From Lachnospiraceae bacterium (GTDB taxonomy: Bacteria > Bacillota_A > Clostridia > Lachnospirales > Lachnospiraceae), in NCBI GenBank assembly GCA_017542725.1, contig JAFXWR010000123.1:1-9522 (forward strand): a stretch of 9,522 nt of DNA, read 5' to 3'. Position numbers and translations under genes: made by a program. Positions 1-7,345 of this stretch are shown here, in pieces; the stretch's first letter is position 1, and every line of letters begins with the position of its first letter. The notes under the pieces are model-generated. The model saw only the letters and a list, made by a program, of their open reading frames with translations, ran no database searches and was not told the DNA's origin.

Positions 1-375
1 AAAGAATTATCTGAAGTTTATGGCCTTAGAAAATTCCTAGATGAGTTCACACTTATAAATGAGAGAGGTGTGATGGAAGGTATAATTTGGGAAGACTTGA
101 TGGTCTATGCGACACTCTTTGGTATAGCAAAGAAGGTTTTATCCGAGCTTAAGCAAGTATACCCTGATAAGCTGGTTGAGATAGAAAAGATTTCACATAC
201 ATACTATGTATCAGATATTTACTTTAGAAATTTGTATTATAGTACATATAATGCAAGAAGGGCTGCTGAGATAGCGCGTGCTGCTACTATGGCGGCACAG
301 GGTCTTGGTGGAGCAGCATCTATTGGTGGTGGAGGAGGTTTTTCAGGCGGTGGTTCTGGCGGTGGAACAAGGTAA
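1..375 (+). CDS. DUF2207-type membrane protein, C-terminal fragment
   Basis: The reading frame is open from base 1 to a TAA at 373-375, giving the last 124 residues of a protein whose start lies outside the window. A later ATG at 70 is in the same frame, but the residues before it (for example YGLRKFLDEF and TLINERG) read as normal protein, so it is not the start. The fragment has an aromatic-rich helical stretch (IIWEDLMVYATLFGIAKKV), a middle part with many Tyr residues, an Ala-rich helix, and a Gly/Ser tail ending GGGSGGGTR. A conserved 'WE.LVYAT.LGIA.KV' core followed by a Gly-rich tail is what I recall of the C-terminal cytoplasmic part of DUF2207 (YciQ-like) predicted membrane proteins, whose function is unknown. 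No clear GC-rich terminator follows, so some readthrough into the next operon is possible. Confidence 0.7.
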   Translation, partial: KELSEVYGLRKFLDEFTLINERGVMEGIIWEDLMVYATLFGIAKKVLSELKQVYPDKLVEIEKISHTYYVSDIYFRNLYYSTYNARRAAEIARAATMAAQGLGGAASIGGGGGFSGGGSGGGTR

Positions 376-403
376 AAAAGCACTATATTATTTATGAAAA
401 ATG

Positions 404-412
404 TGTTAAAAT
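404..412 (+). promoter_or_regulatory. Candidate extended -10 promoter for the bmp operon
   Basis: TGTTAAAAT matches the extended -10 pattern TGnTATAAT at all but one position. Seventeen bases upstream there is only a poor -35 (TATATT, 384-389), so the call rests on the extended -10. A transcript starting near 419 would carry the double-hairpin repeat at 440-488 in its 5' leader. The same TGTTAAAAT string recurs at 8679-8687 and 8822-8830 in another intergenic region, which may only reflect AT richness. Confidence 0.35.
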
Positions 413-439
413 ATTAAGAGTATTTTAAGAAATAAATAA

Positions 440-488
440 GTAGGGGCGGATATAATCCGTTCGTCTGGAAGATGAAATCTTCCTCTAC
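440..488 (+). repeat. GTAGGGGCG repeat, full-looking 49-bp double-hairpin copy
   Basis: The element begins GTAGGGG and ends CCTCTAC, imperfect 7-bp terminal inverted repeats (6 of 7 pair). Inside are two hairpins: CGGAT (447-451) with ATCCG (455-459), extended by weaker G-T pairs, and GGAAGAT (467-473) with ATCTTCC (477-483) around a GAA loop. It lies in the leader of the BMP lipoprotein gene, 38 bases before the start codon. It shares its first half with the copies at 5352-5399. The ends and size resemble a small non-autonomous palindromic element, but no target-site duplication is evident in the A/T-rich flanks. Confidence 0.75.
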
Positions 489-526
489 AAAAAATAAAAA
501 TAAAAAATTTCGGAGGGAAATTTATT

Positions 527-1657
527 ATGAAGAGATTATTATCTAGTGCATTAGCACTTATGATGGTTTTGTCACTCATTGCGTGTGGTCAAAAGCAAGC
601 AGCAACTAGTGCCGATTCATCAGCACCAGCTTCAAAGAAAGAAACTTTTGAACTCGCACTTGTTACAGACCTTGGAACAATTGATGATAAGTCATTTAAC
701 CAAGGTGCATGGGAAGGACTTGTAAAATATGCTACAGAGAAAGGCATATCTCACAAGTACTATCAACCACAAGAAGCAGGAACAAATGCTTACTTTGAGA
801 CAATTGAACTTGCTATTGAAGGTGGAGCAAAGCTTGTAGTTTGTCCAGGATTCTTATTTGAAGAGCCAGTATATCTTGCTCAGACAAAGTATCCAGATGT
901 TCACTTCATTCTTCTTGATGGTGAACCACACACAGCAGATTACAGCACTTACAAGACAGAGAATAATGTAATGCCTATTCTTTACCAAGAAGATGAAGCA
1001 GGATTCCTTGCTGGTTATGCAGCAGTTAAAGATGGAAACACTAAACTTGGATTTTTAGGTGGTATGTCAGTTCCTGCAGTTATTCGTTTTGGATTTGGAT
1101 ATATACAAGGAATAGATGCAGCAGCAAAAGAACTTGGTGTAAACTGTGAAGTAGTTTATAACTATACAGGAGCATTTGCAGCTACTCCAGAGGCTCAGGC
1201 ACTTGCAGCTTCTTGGTATAATGCTGGTACAGAAGTAGTATTTGGTTGTGGTGGTGCAGTAGGTAACTCTGCAATGAGCGCTGCAGAAGGAAAGAATCAA
1301 CAAGAAGGTAAGTTTGTAGCAAAAGTTATCGGTGTTGACGTTGACCAATATTCAGAGAGTGACACTGTTATCACATCTGCTATGAAGCAACTTTCAAATT
1401 CAGTTTATGATGGAATTTCAATGTTCTACAATGGCAATTTCCCAGGCGGAAAGACATCTATATTTAGTGTAAAGAATGATGGTGTTGGTGCTGCTATGGA
1501 TCATGCAAAATTTGAGACATTTAGTAAAGCAGATTACAATGCAGTATATGAAGATTTAAAAGCTGGAAAATATGCTATATTTAATGATGTATCAGATTAT
1601 AATCCAGAGACAGCATTAAAAGAATTGTCTAATACAAAGGTTAAATTCATTGAGTAA
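527..1657 (+). CDS. BMP-family nucleoside-binding lipoprotein (ABC importer)
   Basis: This 376-residue protein is the extracellular substrate-binding component of a nucleoside ABC importer of the BmpA/PnrA/NupN type. Residues 1-20 are a lipoprotein signal peptide with a KR n-region, a hydrophobic core and the lipobox LIAC, predicting acylation of Cys20 and anchoring outside the membrane. A Ser/Ala/Lys linker (about 21-40) precedes the binding domain. Family marks are DLG-TIDDKSFNQGAWEG (48-64), where conserved Asp and Phe residues contact the nucleoside in characterised members; GFLGGM (175-180); FGFGYIQG (188-195); and GVDVDQ (269-274). The start is supported by GGAGGG at 512-517, nine bases upstream. 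It is the first gene of the operon with the ATPase and two permeases downstream, separated from them by an attenuator-like hairpin. Family assignment is firm; purine or pyrimidine preference cannot be read from the sequence. Confidence 0.95.
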   Translation: MKRLLSSALALMMVLSLIACGQKQAATSADSSAPASKKETFELALVTDLGTIDDKSFNQGAWEGLVKYATEKGISHKYYQPQEAGTNAYFETIELAIEGGAKLVVCPGFLFEEPVYLAQTKYPDVHFILLDGEPHTADYSTYKTENNVMPILYQEDEAGFLAGYAAVKDGNTKLGFLGGMSVPAVIRFGFGYIQGIDAAAKELGVNCEVVYNYTGAFAATPEAQALAASWYNAGTEVVFGCGGAVGNSAMSAAEGKNQQEGKFVAKVIGVDVDQYSESDTVITSAMKQLSNSVYDGISMFYNGNFPGGKTSIFSVKNDGVGAAMDHAKFETFSKADYNAVYEDLKAGKYAIFNDVSDYNPETALKELSNTKVKFIE

Positions 1658-1672
1658 TTTTTAATTATTTAT

Positions 1673-1705
1673 AATAGGACTCATTTTATATGGGTCCTAT
1701 TTTTT
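1673..1705 (+). terminator. Attenuator-like hairpin inside the importer operon
   Basis: AATAGGAC (1673-1680) pairs perfectly with GTCCTATT (1694-1701). The stem is extended inward by T-G, C-G, A-T and T-A pairs, and a run of T follows (1700-1705). This is an intrinsic-terminator shape 15 bases after the lipoprotein stop codon and 15 bases before the next start codon. The ATPase has its own RBS just beyond it but no obvious promoter, so I infer partial termination that keeps the lipoprotein more abundant than the membrane complex. Confidence 0.7.
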
Positions 1706-1720
1706 ATATAAGGAGTACAC

Positions 1721-3262
1721 ATGGAAAATTATGCAATAGAAATGAAGCATATAACCATTACATTTGCAAGAAAAGTTGCGAATGACGATATTACGCTTCA
1801 ACTTAGAAAAGGCGAAGTTCATGCACTTCTTGGTGGAAATGGTGCTGGAAAGTCTACTCTTATGAGCATACTTTTTGGACTATTTAAGATGGATAGTGGT
1901 GAGATATATGTCAATGGAAAGAAAGAAATAATAGACAATGCGGTAACTGCAAATAAGCTTGGAATTGGAATGGTGCATCAACATTTTAAGCTGGTTCACA
2001 ATTTTACAATCCTTGAGAATATCGTACTTGGTGTAGAAGAGACTCATTTTGGTTTGTTAAAACTCGATCATGCAAGAAAGAGAGTAGAAGAGATATGTGA
2101 AAAGTATCATTTTGATTTAGACTTGGATGCAAAGATTGAAGACATCACAGTAGGTATGCAGCAGCGAACTGAGATACTCAAGATGCTTTATAGAAATAAT
2201 GATATTATGATTTTTGATGAGCCTACTGCAGTTTTAACTCCTCAAGAGATAAAAGAGTTTATGATTATCGTCAAGAACTTGAAGAAAGAAGGAAAATCAA
2301 TTTTATTTATTTCTCATAAACTCGATGAGATAAAAGAAGTGGCAGATAGATGTTCTATACTTAGAAAAGGTAAACTAATTGCAACTGTCGATGTAGACAA
2401 GGTAAGTAAAGAAGAGATGTCTGAAATGATGGTTGGAAGAAAGGTAAGTCTTAAAGTAGATAAAGCACCTGCAAAACTTGGAGCGACAGTTCTTGAAGTT
2501 AGGCACCTTGAAGTAGCAGGTGAAAAAGGACATAAGGATAAAGTTTGTGATGTAAGTTTTGATGTTCGTGCAGGTGAGATAGTATGTATAGCAGGTATAG
2601 ATGGAAATGGTCAGTCAGAACTTATAAAAGGTATCACTGGTACAAAACCGTTGAAGGCTGGTACCATAAAAATAATGGGTGAAGACTTCACTCATAAATC
2701 AATCAGATATAAAAACACTCATGGTATCTCACATATACCAGAGGATAGACATAGAGATGGACTTGTTCTTGACTACAACATGGAAAAGAATATGGTTCTT
2801 CAAGAGTATTTTGAAAGCAAATTCTCTCATGCAGGATTTTTAAAGCAAAAAGAAATCACAGAGTATACTGATGAGATGATAAAAGATTATGATATAAGAA
2901 GTATGTCAGGACCAACTAGTATAGTTCGTAATATGTCTGGTGGTAATCAGCAGAAGATAATAGTTGCAAGAGAGATGACCAAAGAGCACAAACTTATGAT
3001 AGCAGTTCAGCCAACTCGTGGTCTTGATGTAGGTGCTATAGAGTATATACACAAAAATATTGTAAAGCAACGAGACCAAGGAATAGCAGTTTTACTTGTA
3101 TCATTTGAACTAGAAGAAGTTATGAATCTTGCCGATAGAATTTTGGTTATGTTTGAAGGCGAGATAGTTGGTGAGTTTACTGATATTAAGAATCTTGATT
3201 TAAATGAATTAGGACTTTATATGGCAGGTGGAAAGAGAATGCCAAAAAAGGAGGTAGCATAA
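1721..3262 (+). CDS. Nucleoside ABC transporter ATP-binding protein (two ABC domains)
   Basis: This 513-residue cytoplasmic ATPase contains two fused nucleotide-binding domains and powers the BMP/NupNOPQ-type importer. Domain 1 has Walker A GGNGAGKST (38-46), the divergent signature VGMQQR (144-149), Walker B IMIFDEP (162-168) and the switch His in FISHK (H199). Domain 2 has the degenerate P-loop GIDGNGQSE (292-300), IPEDR (339-343), a canonical MSGGNQQ signature (405-411) and AVQPTRGLDVG (428-438) in place of an ordinary Walker B. That asymmetry is normal for this family and for sugar importers such as RbsA; the partner permeases and lipoprotein point to nucleosides. Where relatives I recall have GENGAGKST, this copy has Gly39 instead of Glu, a small oddity. 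AAGGAG at 1710-1715 sets the start. The next gene begins one base after its stop codon, indicating translational linkage. Confidence 0.96.
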   Translation: MENYAIEMKHITITFARKVANDDITLQLRKGEVHALLGGNGAGKSTLMSILFGLFKMDSGEIYVNGKKEIIDNAVTANKLGIGMVHQHFKLVHNFTILENIVLGVEETHFGLLKLDHARKRVEEICEKYHFDLDLDAKIEDITVGMQQRTEILKMLYRNNDIMIFDEPTAVLTPQEIKEFMIIVKNLKKEGKSILFISHKLDEIKEVADRCSILRKGKLIATVDVDKVSKEEMSEMMVGRKVSLKVDKAPAKLGATVLEVRHLEVAGEKGHKDKVCDVSFDVRAGEIVCIAGIDGNGQSELIKGITGTKPLKAGTIKIMGEDFTHKSIRYKNTHGISHIPEDRHRDGLVLDYNMEKNMVLQEYFESKFSHAGFLKQKEITEYTDEMIKDYDIRSMSGPTSIVRNMSGGNQQKIIVAREMTKEHKLMIAVQPTRGLDVGAIEYIHKNIVKQRDQGIAVLLVSFELEEVMNLADRILVMFEGEIVGEFTDIKNLDLNELGLYMAGGKRMPKKEVA

Positions 3263-3263
3263 T

Positions 3264-4394
3264 ATGAATAGAAAAAAAGATTTCGCTCCTTTTATTTCAT
3301 CACTTGCAGCAATTGTTTGCGGACTTATCATAGGATTTATTATCCTTATGATTTCTAATCCAAATGAAGCAGTGGCAGGATTTGGAACTATACTTACAGG
3401 TTCTATAACTCATGGTGCAAAAGGTATAGGACAAGTTCTCTATTATGCGACACCACTTATTCTTTGCGGACTTTCAGTAGGTTTCGCATTTAAGACAGGA
3501 CTTTTTAACATCGGCGGTTCAGGTCAATTCTTAATGGGTGCATTTGGTGGCATATTTATAGGACTTACTTGTCCACAGCTTGGACCTTTTCAATGGGTAG
3601 TAGGACTTCTCTTTGCTACACTTCTTGGTGCTATCTGGGGAGCAATACCTGGAATTTTGAAAGCATATTTTAATGTCAATGAAGTTATCACTTGTATCAT
3701 GCTTAATTACATTTCACTTTTCTGGGTAAATATGACAGTTAAGGGAAATAAACTTTTATTTAATACATTGAGAAATGAGTCAAAGGATATACCAAAGATT
3801 GCAACATTACCAAAACTTGGACTTGATAAACTCTTTGATGGTTCATCAGTAAATAGTGGAATTATTATTGCGATAGTAGTAGCTATAATTCTCTATATAA
3901 TTCTTGAAAAGACAACATTTGGATATGAGTTAAAGGCCTGCGGTCTCAATAAAAACGCAAGTAAATATGCAGGTATAAATGAAAATAGATCAATAGTTTA
4001 TTCTATGGTTATAGCAGGTGCTATAGCAGGTCTTGCAGGAGGCATAATGCTTCTATCAGGAACTGGTCGTCACATAGAGATAAAAGATGTAATACCAAAT
4101 GAAGGATTTAATGGTATATCAGTTGCACTCCTTGGTGTAAGTAATCCGATAGGCGTCATATTTAGTGGTCTCTTTATAGCATACTTGACGGCGGGGGGGT
4201 TTTACCTTCAGTTGTTCCACTTCTCAAAAGAAATTATAGATATAATTGTAGCAGTTATCATATACTTCTCTGCATTTGCACTTATCATCAAGAAGTTTCT
4301 TGAAAGATTCAATGAGAAGAAAGAAATGAATGAACGGCAGGCACATGATGTTGAAAGTAAGTCGATAACTAAAACAAAGAAGGCGGAGGTATAG
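3264..4394 (+). CDS. Nucleoside ABC transporter permease, first subunit (NupP-like)
   Basis: This 376-residue integral membrane protein has many hydrophobic segments, from about residue 10 (SSLAAIVCGLIIGFIILMI) to about 350, and a charged cytoplasmic tail rich in Lys and Glu. It belongs to the BPD_transp_2 permease family, as shown by KTGLFNIGGSGQFLMGA (77-93), a form of the family's FNIGxEGQ motif, and by a later AYLTAGGFYLQL stretch. It should form the channel with the next gene product, two different permeases serving one ATPase, as in B. subtilis nupPQ. A strong AAGGAGG lies at 3248-3254, inside the end of the ATPase gene. A run of seven G at 4193-4199 codes Ala-Gly-Gly in frame and stands out in this AT-rich gene; the frame continues through it, so I see no frameshift. 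Confidence 0.95.
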   Translation: MNRKKDFAPFISSLAAIVCGLIIGFIILMISNPNEAVAGFGTILTGSITHGAKGIGQVLYYATPLILCGLSVGFAFKTGLFNIGGSGQFLMGAFGGIFIGLTCPQLGPFQWVVGLLFATLLGAIWGAIPGILKAYFNVNEVITCIMLNYISLFWVNMTVKGNKLLFNTLRNESKDIPKIATLPKLGLDKLFDGSSVNSGIIIAIVVAIILYIILEKTTFGYELKACGLNKNASKYAGINENRSIVYSMVIAGAIAGLAGGIMLLSGTGRHIEIKDVIPNEGFNGISVALLGVSNPIGVIFSGLFIAYLTAGGFYLQLFHFSKEIIDIIVAVIIYFSAFALIIKKFLERFNEKKEMNERQAHDVESKSITKTKKAEV

Positions 4395-4395
4395 T

Positions 4396-5349
4396 ATGGA
4401 ATTATTATATTTCTTAATACAACAAACGTTACTATTTATGATACCACTTTTGATTGTTGCTCTTGGCGGAATGTTTAGTGAGAGATCTGGTGTTGTAAAC
4501 ATAGCGCTCGAAGGTATCATGGTTATGGGGGCATTTACAAGTATATTCTTCATAAACCTCACTCAAACATATATGTCAGGAAACACACAGTTATTAATAG
4601 CTATACTCATAGCAGCAGTTACTGGCATGGCATTTAGTTTATTCCATGCTATTGCAGCGGTAAATTTAAAAGCAGATCAAACTATATCTGGTACAGCACT
4701 CAATATGTTTGCACCTGCATTTGCAATATTTATAGCAAGAATAGTTCAAACAGTTCAACAAATAGAGTTTAAGAACACATTTAGAATAGTAGAGGTTCCT
4801 ATACTTTCAAAAATACCTATACTTGGCGAAATGCTATTTAAGAACTCATATATCACAACTTATCTTGGAATATTGATTCTTATACTATCAAGTATAGTTT
4901 TGTATAAGACAAAGTTTGGTTTAAGACTTCGTGCCTGTGGCGAAAACCCACATGCTGCAAATACAGCAGGTATAAAAGTTGAGTTAATACAATATGCAGG
5001 AGTTTTAATTTCTGGAGCACTTGCTGGAATTGGTGGACTCGTATTCGTAGTTCCAACTTCTACAAACTTTAATGCAACGGTATCTGGTTATGGATTCCTT
5101 GCCGTAGCAGTTCTTATCTTCGGTCAATGGAAACCTAAGTACATACTCTTTGCATCATTTTTCTTTGGATTTATGAAGGCGCTTTCAAATAGTTATGCAA
5201 GTATACCATTCTTATTTGCTCTCAACATCCAAAGTAATATTTATAAGATGATACCATACATTGCTACAGTGCTCGTGCTTATATTTACTTCAAAGAAGTC
5301 AGCAGCACCAAGAGCATCAGGTATACCATTTGATAGAATGAAACGCTAA
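4396..5349 (+). CDS. Nucleoside ABC transporter permease, second subunit (NupQ-like)
   Basis: This 317-residue membrane protein is the second BPD_transp_2 permease of the importer. The family mark is the N-terminal block FSERSGVVNIALEGIMVMGAF (residues 27-47), followed by further hydrophobic segments to about residue 300 and a short basic tail. The block LRACGENPHAANTAGI in the middle matches the RACG-N--AA---GI cytoplasmic loop, which also occurs in the first permease as LKACGLNKNASKYAGI, consistent with an old duplication. The start follows the previous stop by one base, with GGAGG at 4385-4389 overlapping the end of the upstream gene. Two tandem GTAGGGGCG repeats fill the gap between its stop codon and deoC. 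Confidence 0.95.
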   Translation: MELLYFLIQQTLLFMIPLLIVALGGMFSERSGVVNIALEGIMVMGAFTSIFFINLTQTYMSGNTQLLIAILIAAVTGMAFSLFHAIAAVNLKADQTISGTALNMFAPAFAIFIARIVQTVQQIEFKNTFRIVEVPILSKIPILGEMLFKNSYITTYLGILILILSSIVLYKTKFGLRLRACGENPHAANTAGIKVELIQYAGVLISGALAGIGGLVFVVPTSTNFNATVSGYGFLAVAVLIFGQWKPKYILFASFFFGFMKALSNSYASIPFLFALNIQSNIYKMIPYIATVLVLIFTSKKSAAPRASGIPFDRMKR

Positions 5350-5351
5350 TT

Positions 5352-5375
5352 GTAGGGGCGAGTTTCACGAGCCCA
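5352..5375 (+). repeat. GTAGGGGCG repeat, first of a tandem pair
   Basis: The copy reads GTAGGGGCG, AGTTTCACGA, GCCCA. GGGC (5356-5359) can pair with GCCC (5371-5374), a short stem weaker than in the second unit. It starts two bases after the permease stop codon and directly abuts the next copy. Confidence 0.75.
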
Positions 5376-5399
5376 GTAGGGGCGGATATCATCCGCCCG
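5376..5399 (+). repeat. GTAGGGGCG repeat, second of a tandem pair, abutting the deoC RBS
   Basis: GGGCGGAT (5380-5387) pairs perfectly with ATCCGCCC (5391-5398) around a three-base loop, an 8-bp GC-rich stem. The sequence runs straight into AAAGGA (5400-5405), the deoC ribosome binding site. It shares GTAGGGGCGGATAT with the copy at 440-488. It lacks a following T run, so it is not an ordinary terminator, but it could slow RNA decay or modulate deoC translation. Confidence 0.8.
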
Positions 5400-5411
5400 A
5401 AAGGATGTAAA

Positions 5412-6071
5412 ATGGATAGATTTAGTTTTTTAAGTATGGTTGATCATACAGTACTAAAGGCTGATGCCACAAAAACTTCTGTAGACAAAGTATTGAATTT
5501 CGCAAAAGAAAACCACACAGCTTCTGTTTGCATCAATCCATATTATGTAAAATATGCGAGTGAATATCTAAAAGGCACAGGTGTTAAGGTGTGCACAGTC
5601 ATAGGTTTTCCTCTTGGTCAAAACACAAAGGATGTAAAAGTTTTTGAGACTAAAGATGCTATAAAAAATGGTGCTGATGAAATTGATATGGTTATAAATG
5701 TTGCAGCACTTAAAGATAAAAAATATGACTATGTAAAAGAAGAGATAAAAGAAATTTACACAGCTGTCAGCTGGCACAATAAACTTCTCAAAGTAATAAT
5801 TGAAAATGCCTATCTCACTGACGATGAAAAGAGAAAAGTTTGCGAGATATGCAAAGAAGTTGGAGTTGATTTTGTGAAGACTTCTACTGGATTTGCTCCA
5901 ACAGGTGCAACTGCATCAGATGTAAAACTTATGAAAGAAGTAGTTGGAGATAAATGTAAAGTAAAAGCTGCAGGTGGTATAAAGACAAAAGAAGATGTGG
6001 ATGCACTTTATAATGCTGGGGCAAGACGATTTGGAGTTAGTAGAACAGAAGATATATTAAAAGAATTTTAA
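5412..6071 (+). CDS. deoC: Deoxyribose-phosphate aldolase
   Basis: This 219-residue cytoplasmic class I aldolase cleaves 2-deoxyribose-5-phosphate to glyceraldehyde-3-phosphate and acetaldehyde. The length is typical of the short bacterial DeoC. Conserved features are DHT (11-13), TVIGFPLG (62-69), EIDMVINV (90-97) with the catalytic Asp92, FVKTSTGF (154-161) with the Schiff-base Lys156, and KVKAAGGIK (183-191) with the second active-site Lys185. The C-terminal FGVSR is a modest variant of the usual phosphate-binding I-G-S/T-S block. The start is set by AAAGGA at 5400-5405. Its place 62 bases downstream of the importer permeases, in the same direction and before a terminator, suggests it is the last gene of a nucleoside uptake and catabolism operon. 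Confidence 0.96.
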   Translation: MDRFSFLSMVDHTVLKADATKTSVDKVLNFAKENHTASVCINPYYVKYASEYLKGTGVKVCTVIGFPLGQNTKDVKVFETKDAIKNGADEIDMVINVAALKDKKYDYVKEEIKEIYTAVSWHNKLLKVIIENAYLTDDEKRKVCEICKEVGVDFVKTSTGFAPTGATASDVKLMKEVVGDKCKVKAAGGIKTKEDVDALYNAGARRFGVSRTEDILKEF

Positions 6072-6087
6072 TGATGGCATCTTAAAT

Positions 6088-6120
6088 AAAAAAGCGAGTG
6101 AAGTTTTCACCCGCTTTTTT
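6088..6120. terminator. Bidirectional intrinsic terminator between deoC and ackA
   Basis: GCG (6094-6096) and GTGAA (6098-6102) pair with TTCAC (6106-6110) and CGC (6112-6114), with a single A-C mismatch and a three-base loop. Six A precede the stem (6088-6093) and six T follow (6115-6120), so it can end transcription of deoC on the plus strand and ackA on the minus strand. It is the only such structure between the two converging operons. Confidence 0.9.
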
Positions 6121-6133
6121 ATTATTTTGAATA

Positions 6134-7324
6134 TTATTTTGCAAGCCTCATTGTCTCTCGTGCAATCATCAATTCTTCATTTGTTGGAATCATATATACT
6201 TTTATTTTTGAATCATCAGTTGAGATGAGAGTTGCTTTATCGCGAACATCATTTCTACTTGTATCAATTTTTACTCCGAGACATTCAAGATATTTACATA
6301 CATCTTCACGAAGTTCTTTTTGGTTTTCTCCTATGCCAGCAGTAAATGTGATAGCATCACATCCGCCAAGAGCTACGAAGTAAGAACCGATGTATTTTGC
6401 TATACGATACTTCATAGCATCAAGAGCACGCTTAGCTGCTTTGTCACCAGATTCCATCTTATCTTTTAAATCTCTATAATCAGATGATACATTACTTAAT
6501 CCAAGAAGTCCAGATTTTTTATTTAACATATTCAAAACTTCATCAACAGATTTTTTTTCTTTGTTGCAGATATATTGAACTATAGCTGGGTCTATGTCGC
6601 CAGAACGAGTTCCCATCACAAGTCCTTCAAGCGGTGTTAGTCCCATAGAAGTGTCAACACATTTTCCGCCGATAGATGCTGAGATAGAAGCTCCATTTCC
6701 AAGGTGGCATACAATTACTTTTGCATTCGGTTTAAGATTTCCAAACTTGATAGTTTCTCTTGATACAAACATATGGCTTGTGCCGTGGAATCCATAGCGG
6801 CGGACAGAATATTTTTCAAAGTATTCATAAGGTATAGCATAAAGATATGCTTTTTCTTCCATACTCATGCCAAATGTTGTGTCAAATACTGCGACATTTT
6901 TCTTACCAGCTGCATTTTTTTCGCAGGCTTCTATGCCCATGAGATTCGCTGGGTTATGAAGAGGACCTAAGTCAAAACATTCACGGATTACATCTTTAAC
7001 TTTATCATCAACTAGAACCGATTCTGTGAGTTTGATACCACCATGAAGGACACGGTGTCCTATGGCAGAAATCTCATCAAGCGATTTTATGACACCATTT
7101 GTAGAATCAGTTAATGCAGAAAACATAAGGTTAGCAGCTTCTACATGGTCCTTTATAGGTTTTTCTACTTTGTAATTGTCTTTTCCTGGAACTTTTTGAA
7201 CTAGGTTAGAACCATCGATTCCGATTCTTTCTATAGTTCCTTTTGCTATAAGTGATTCGTTGTCCATATTGATTAGTTGGTATTTGAGTGATGATGAACC
7301 ACAGTTTAATACTAATATATTCAT
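6134..7324 (-). CDS. ackA: Acetate kinase
   Basis: This 396-residue cytoplasmic enzyme converts acetyl phosphate and ADP to acetate and ATP (reversible), the energy-yielding last step of acetate fermentation. Active-site residues are in register with characterised acetate kinases: Asn7 in LNCGSSSLKYQL, Arg91 in GHRVLHGG, Asp148 in VFDTTFGMSM, His180 in YGFHGTSH, the phosphate loop CHLGNGAS (206-213), Arg240 in GTRSGDIDP and TAGIGEN near the C-terminus. A GTG at 7337-7339 would add five residues, but MNILVLNCGSSS is the family N-terminus and AAAGGA (7331-7336) lies six bases before the ATG at 7322-7324, so I use that ATG. It follows pduL by 17 bases, in one operon. The RBS region overlaps a remnant of the GTAGGGG repeat. 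Confidence 0.97.
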   Translation of the reverse strand: MNILVLNCGSSSLKYQLINMDNESLIAKGTIERIGIDGSNLVQKVPGKDNYKVEKPIKDHVEAANLMFSALTDSTNGVIKSLDEISAIGHRVLHGGIKLTESVLVDDKVKDVIRECFDLGPLHNPANLMGIEACEKNAAGKKNVAVFDTTFGMSMEEKAYLYAIPYEYFEKYSVRRYGFHGTSHMFVSRETIKFGNLKPNAKVIVCHLGNGASISASIGGKCVDTSMGLTPLEGLVMGTRSGDIDPAIVQYICNKEKKSVDEVLNMLNKKSGLLGLSNVSSDYRDLKDKMESGDKAAKRALDAMKYRIAKYIGSYFVALGGCDAITFTAGIGENQKELREDVCKYLECLGVKIDTSRNDVRDKATLISTDDSKIKVYMIPTNEELMIARETMRLAK

Positions 7325-7336
7325 AATTAATCCTTT

Positions 7337-7345
7337 CACCCCTAC
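7337..7345 (-). repeat. GTAGGGG repeat remnant at the pduL-ackA junction
   Basis: On the minus strand this reads GTAGGGGTG and runs directly into AAAGGA, the ackA ribosome binding site. The TAG inside it is the pduL stop codon. It matches the left end of the other copies, including the C before GTAGGGG seen at 7937 and 9355 (minus-strand reading), but the rest of the element is missing. Nine bases could match by chance; its position before an RBS, as for the other copies, makes a remnant more likely. Confidence 0.45.

Noticed and set aside
440..488. Purine riboswitch in the nucleoside importer leader
   Set aside because: The two hairpins are side by side without a closing P1 stem or the conserved junction bases of purine riboswitches, and the left half matches the dispersed repeat.
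1067..1348. Minus-strand Cys/Thr-rich frame inside the lipoprotein gene
   Set aside because: It is wholly inside a well-supported gene, has no RBS, and its composition is a reverse-complement artefact.
4193..4199. Frameshift in the first permease
   Set aside because: The frame reads through as AYLTAGGFYLQL, which fits the family, and the protein has normal length.
5376..5405. Intrinsic terminator before deoC
   Set aside because: The GC-rich stem is followed by GAAAGGATG rather than a T run, so termination is unlikely.
7322..7339. GTG start for acetate kinase adding five residues
   Set aside because: That GTG lies in the repeat remnant and overlaps the Shine-Dalgarno stretch of the ATG at 7322-7324, and the family N-terminus begins at MNILVLNCGSSS.
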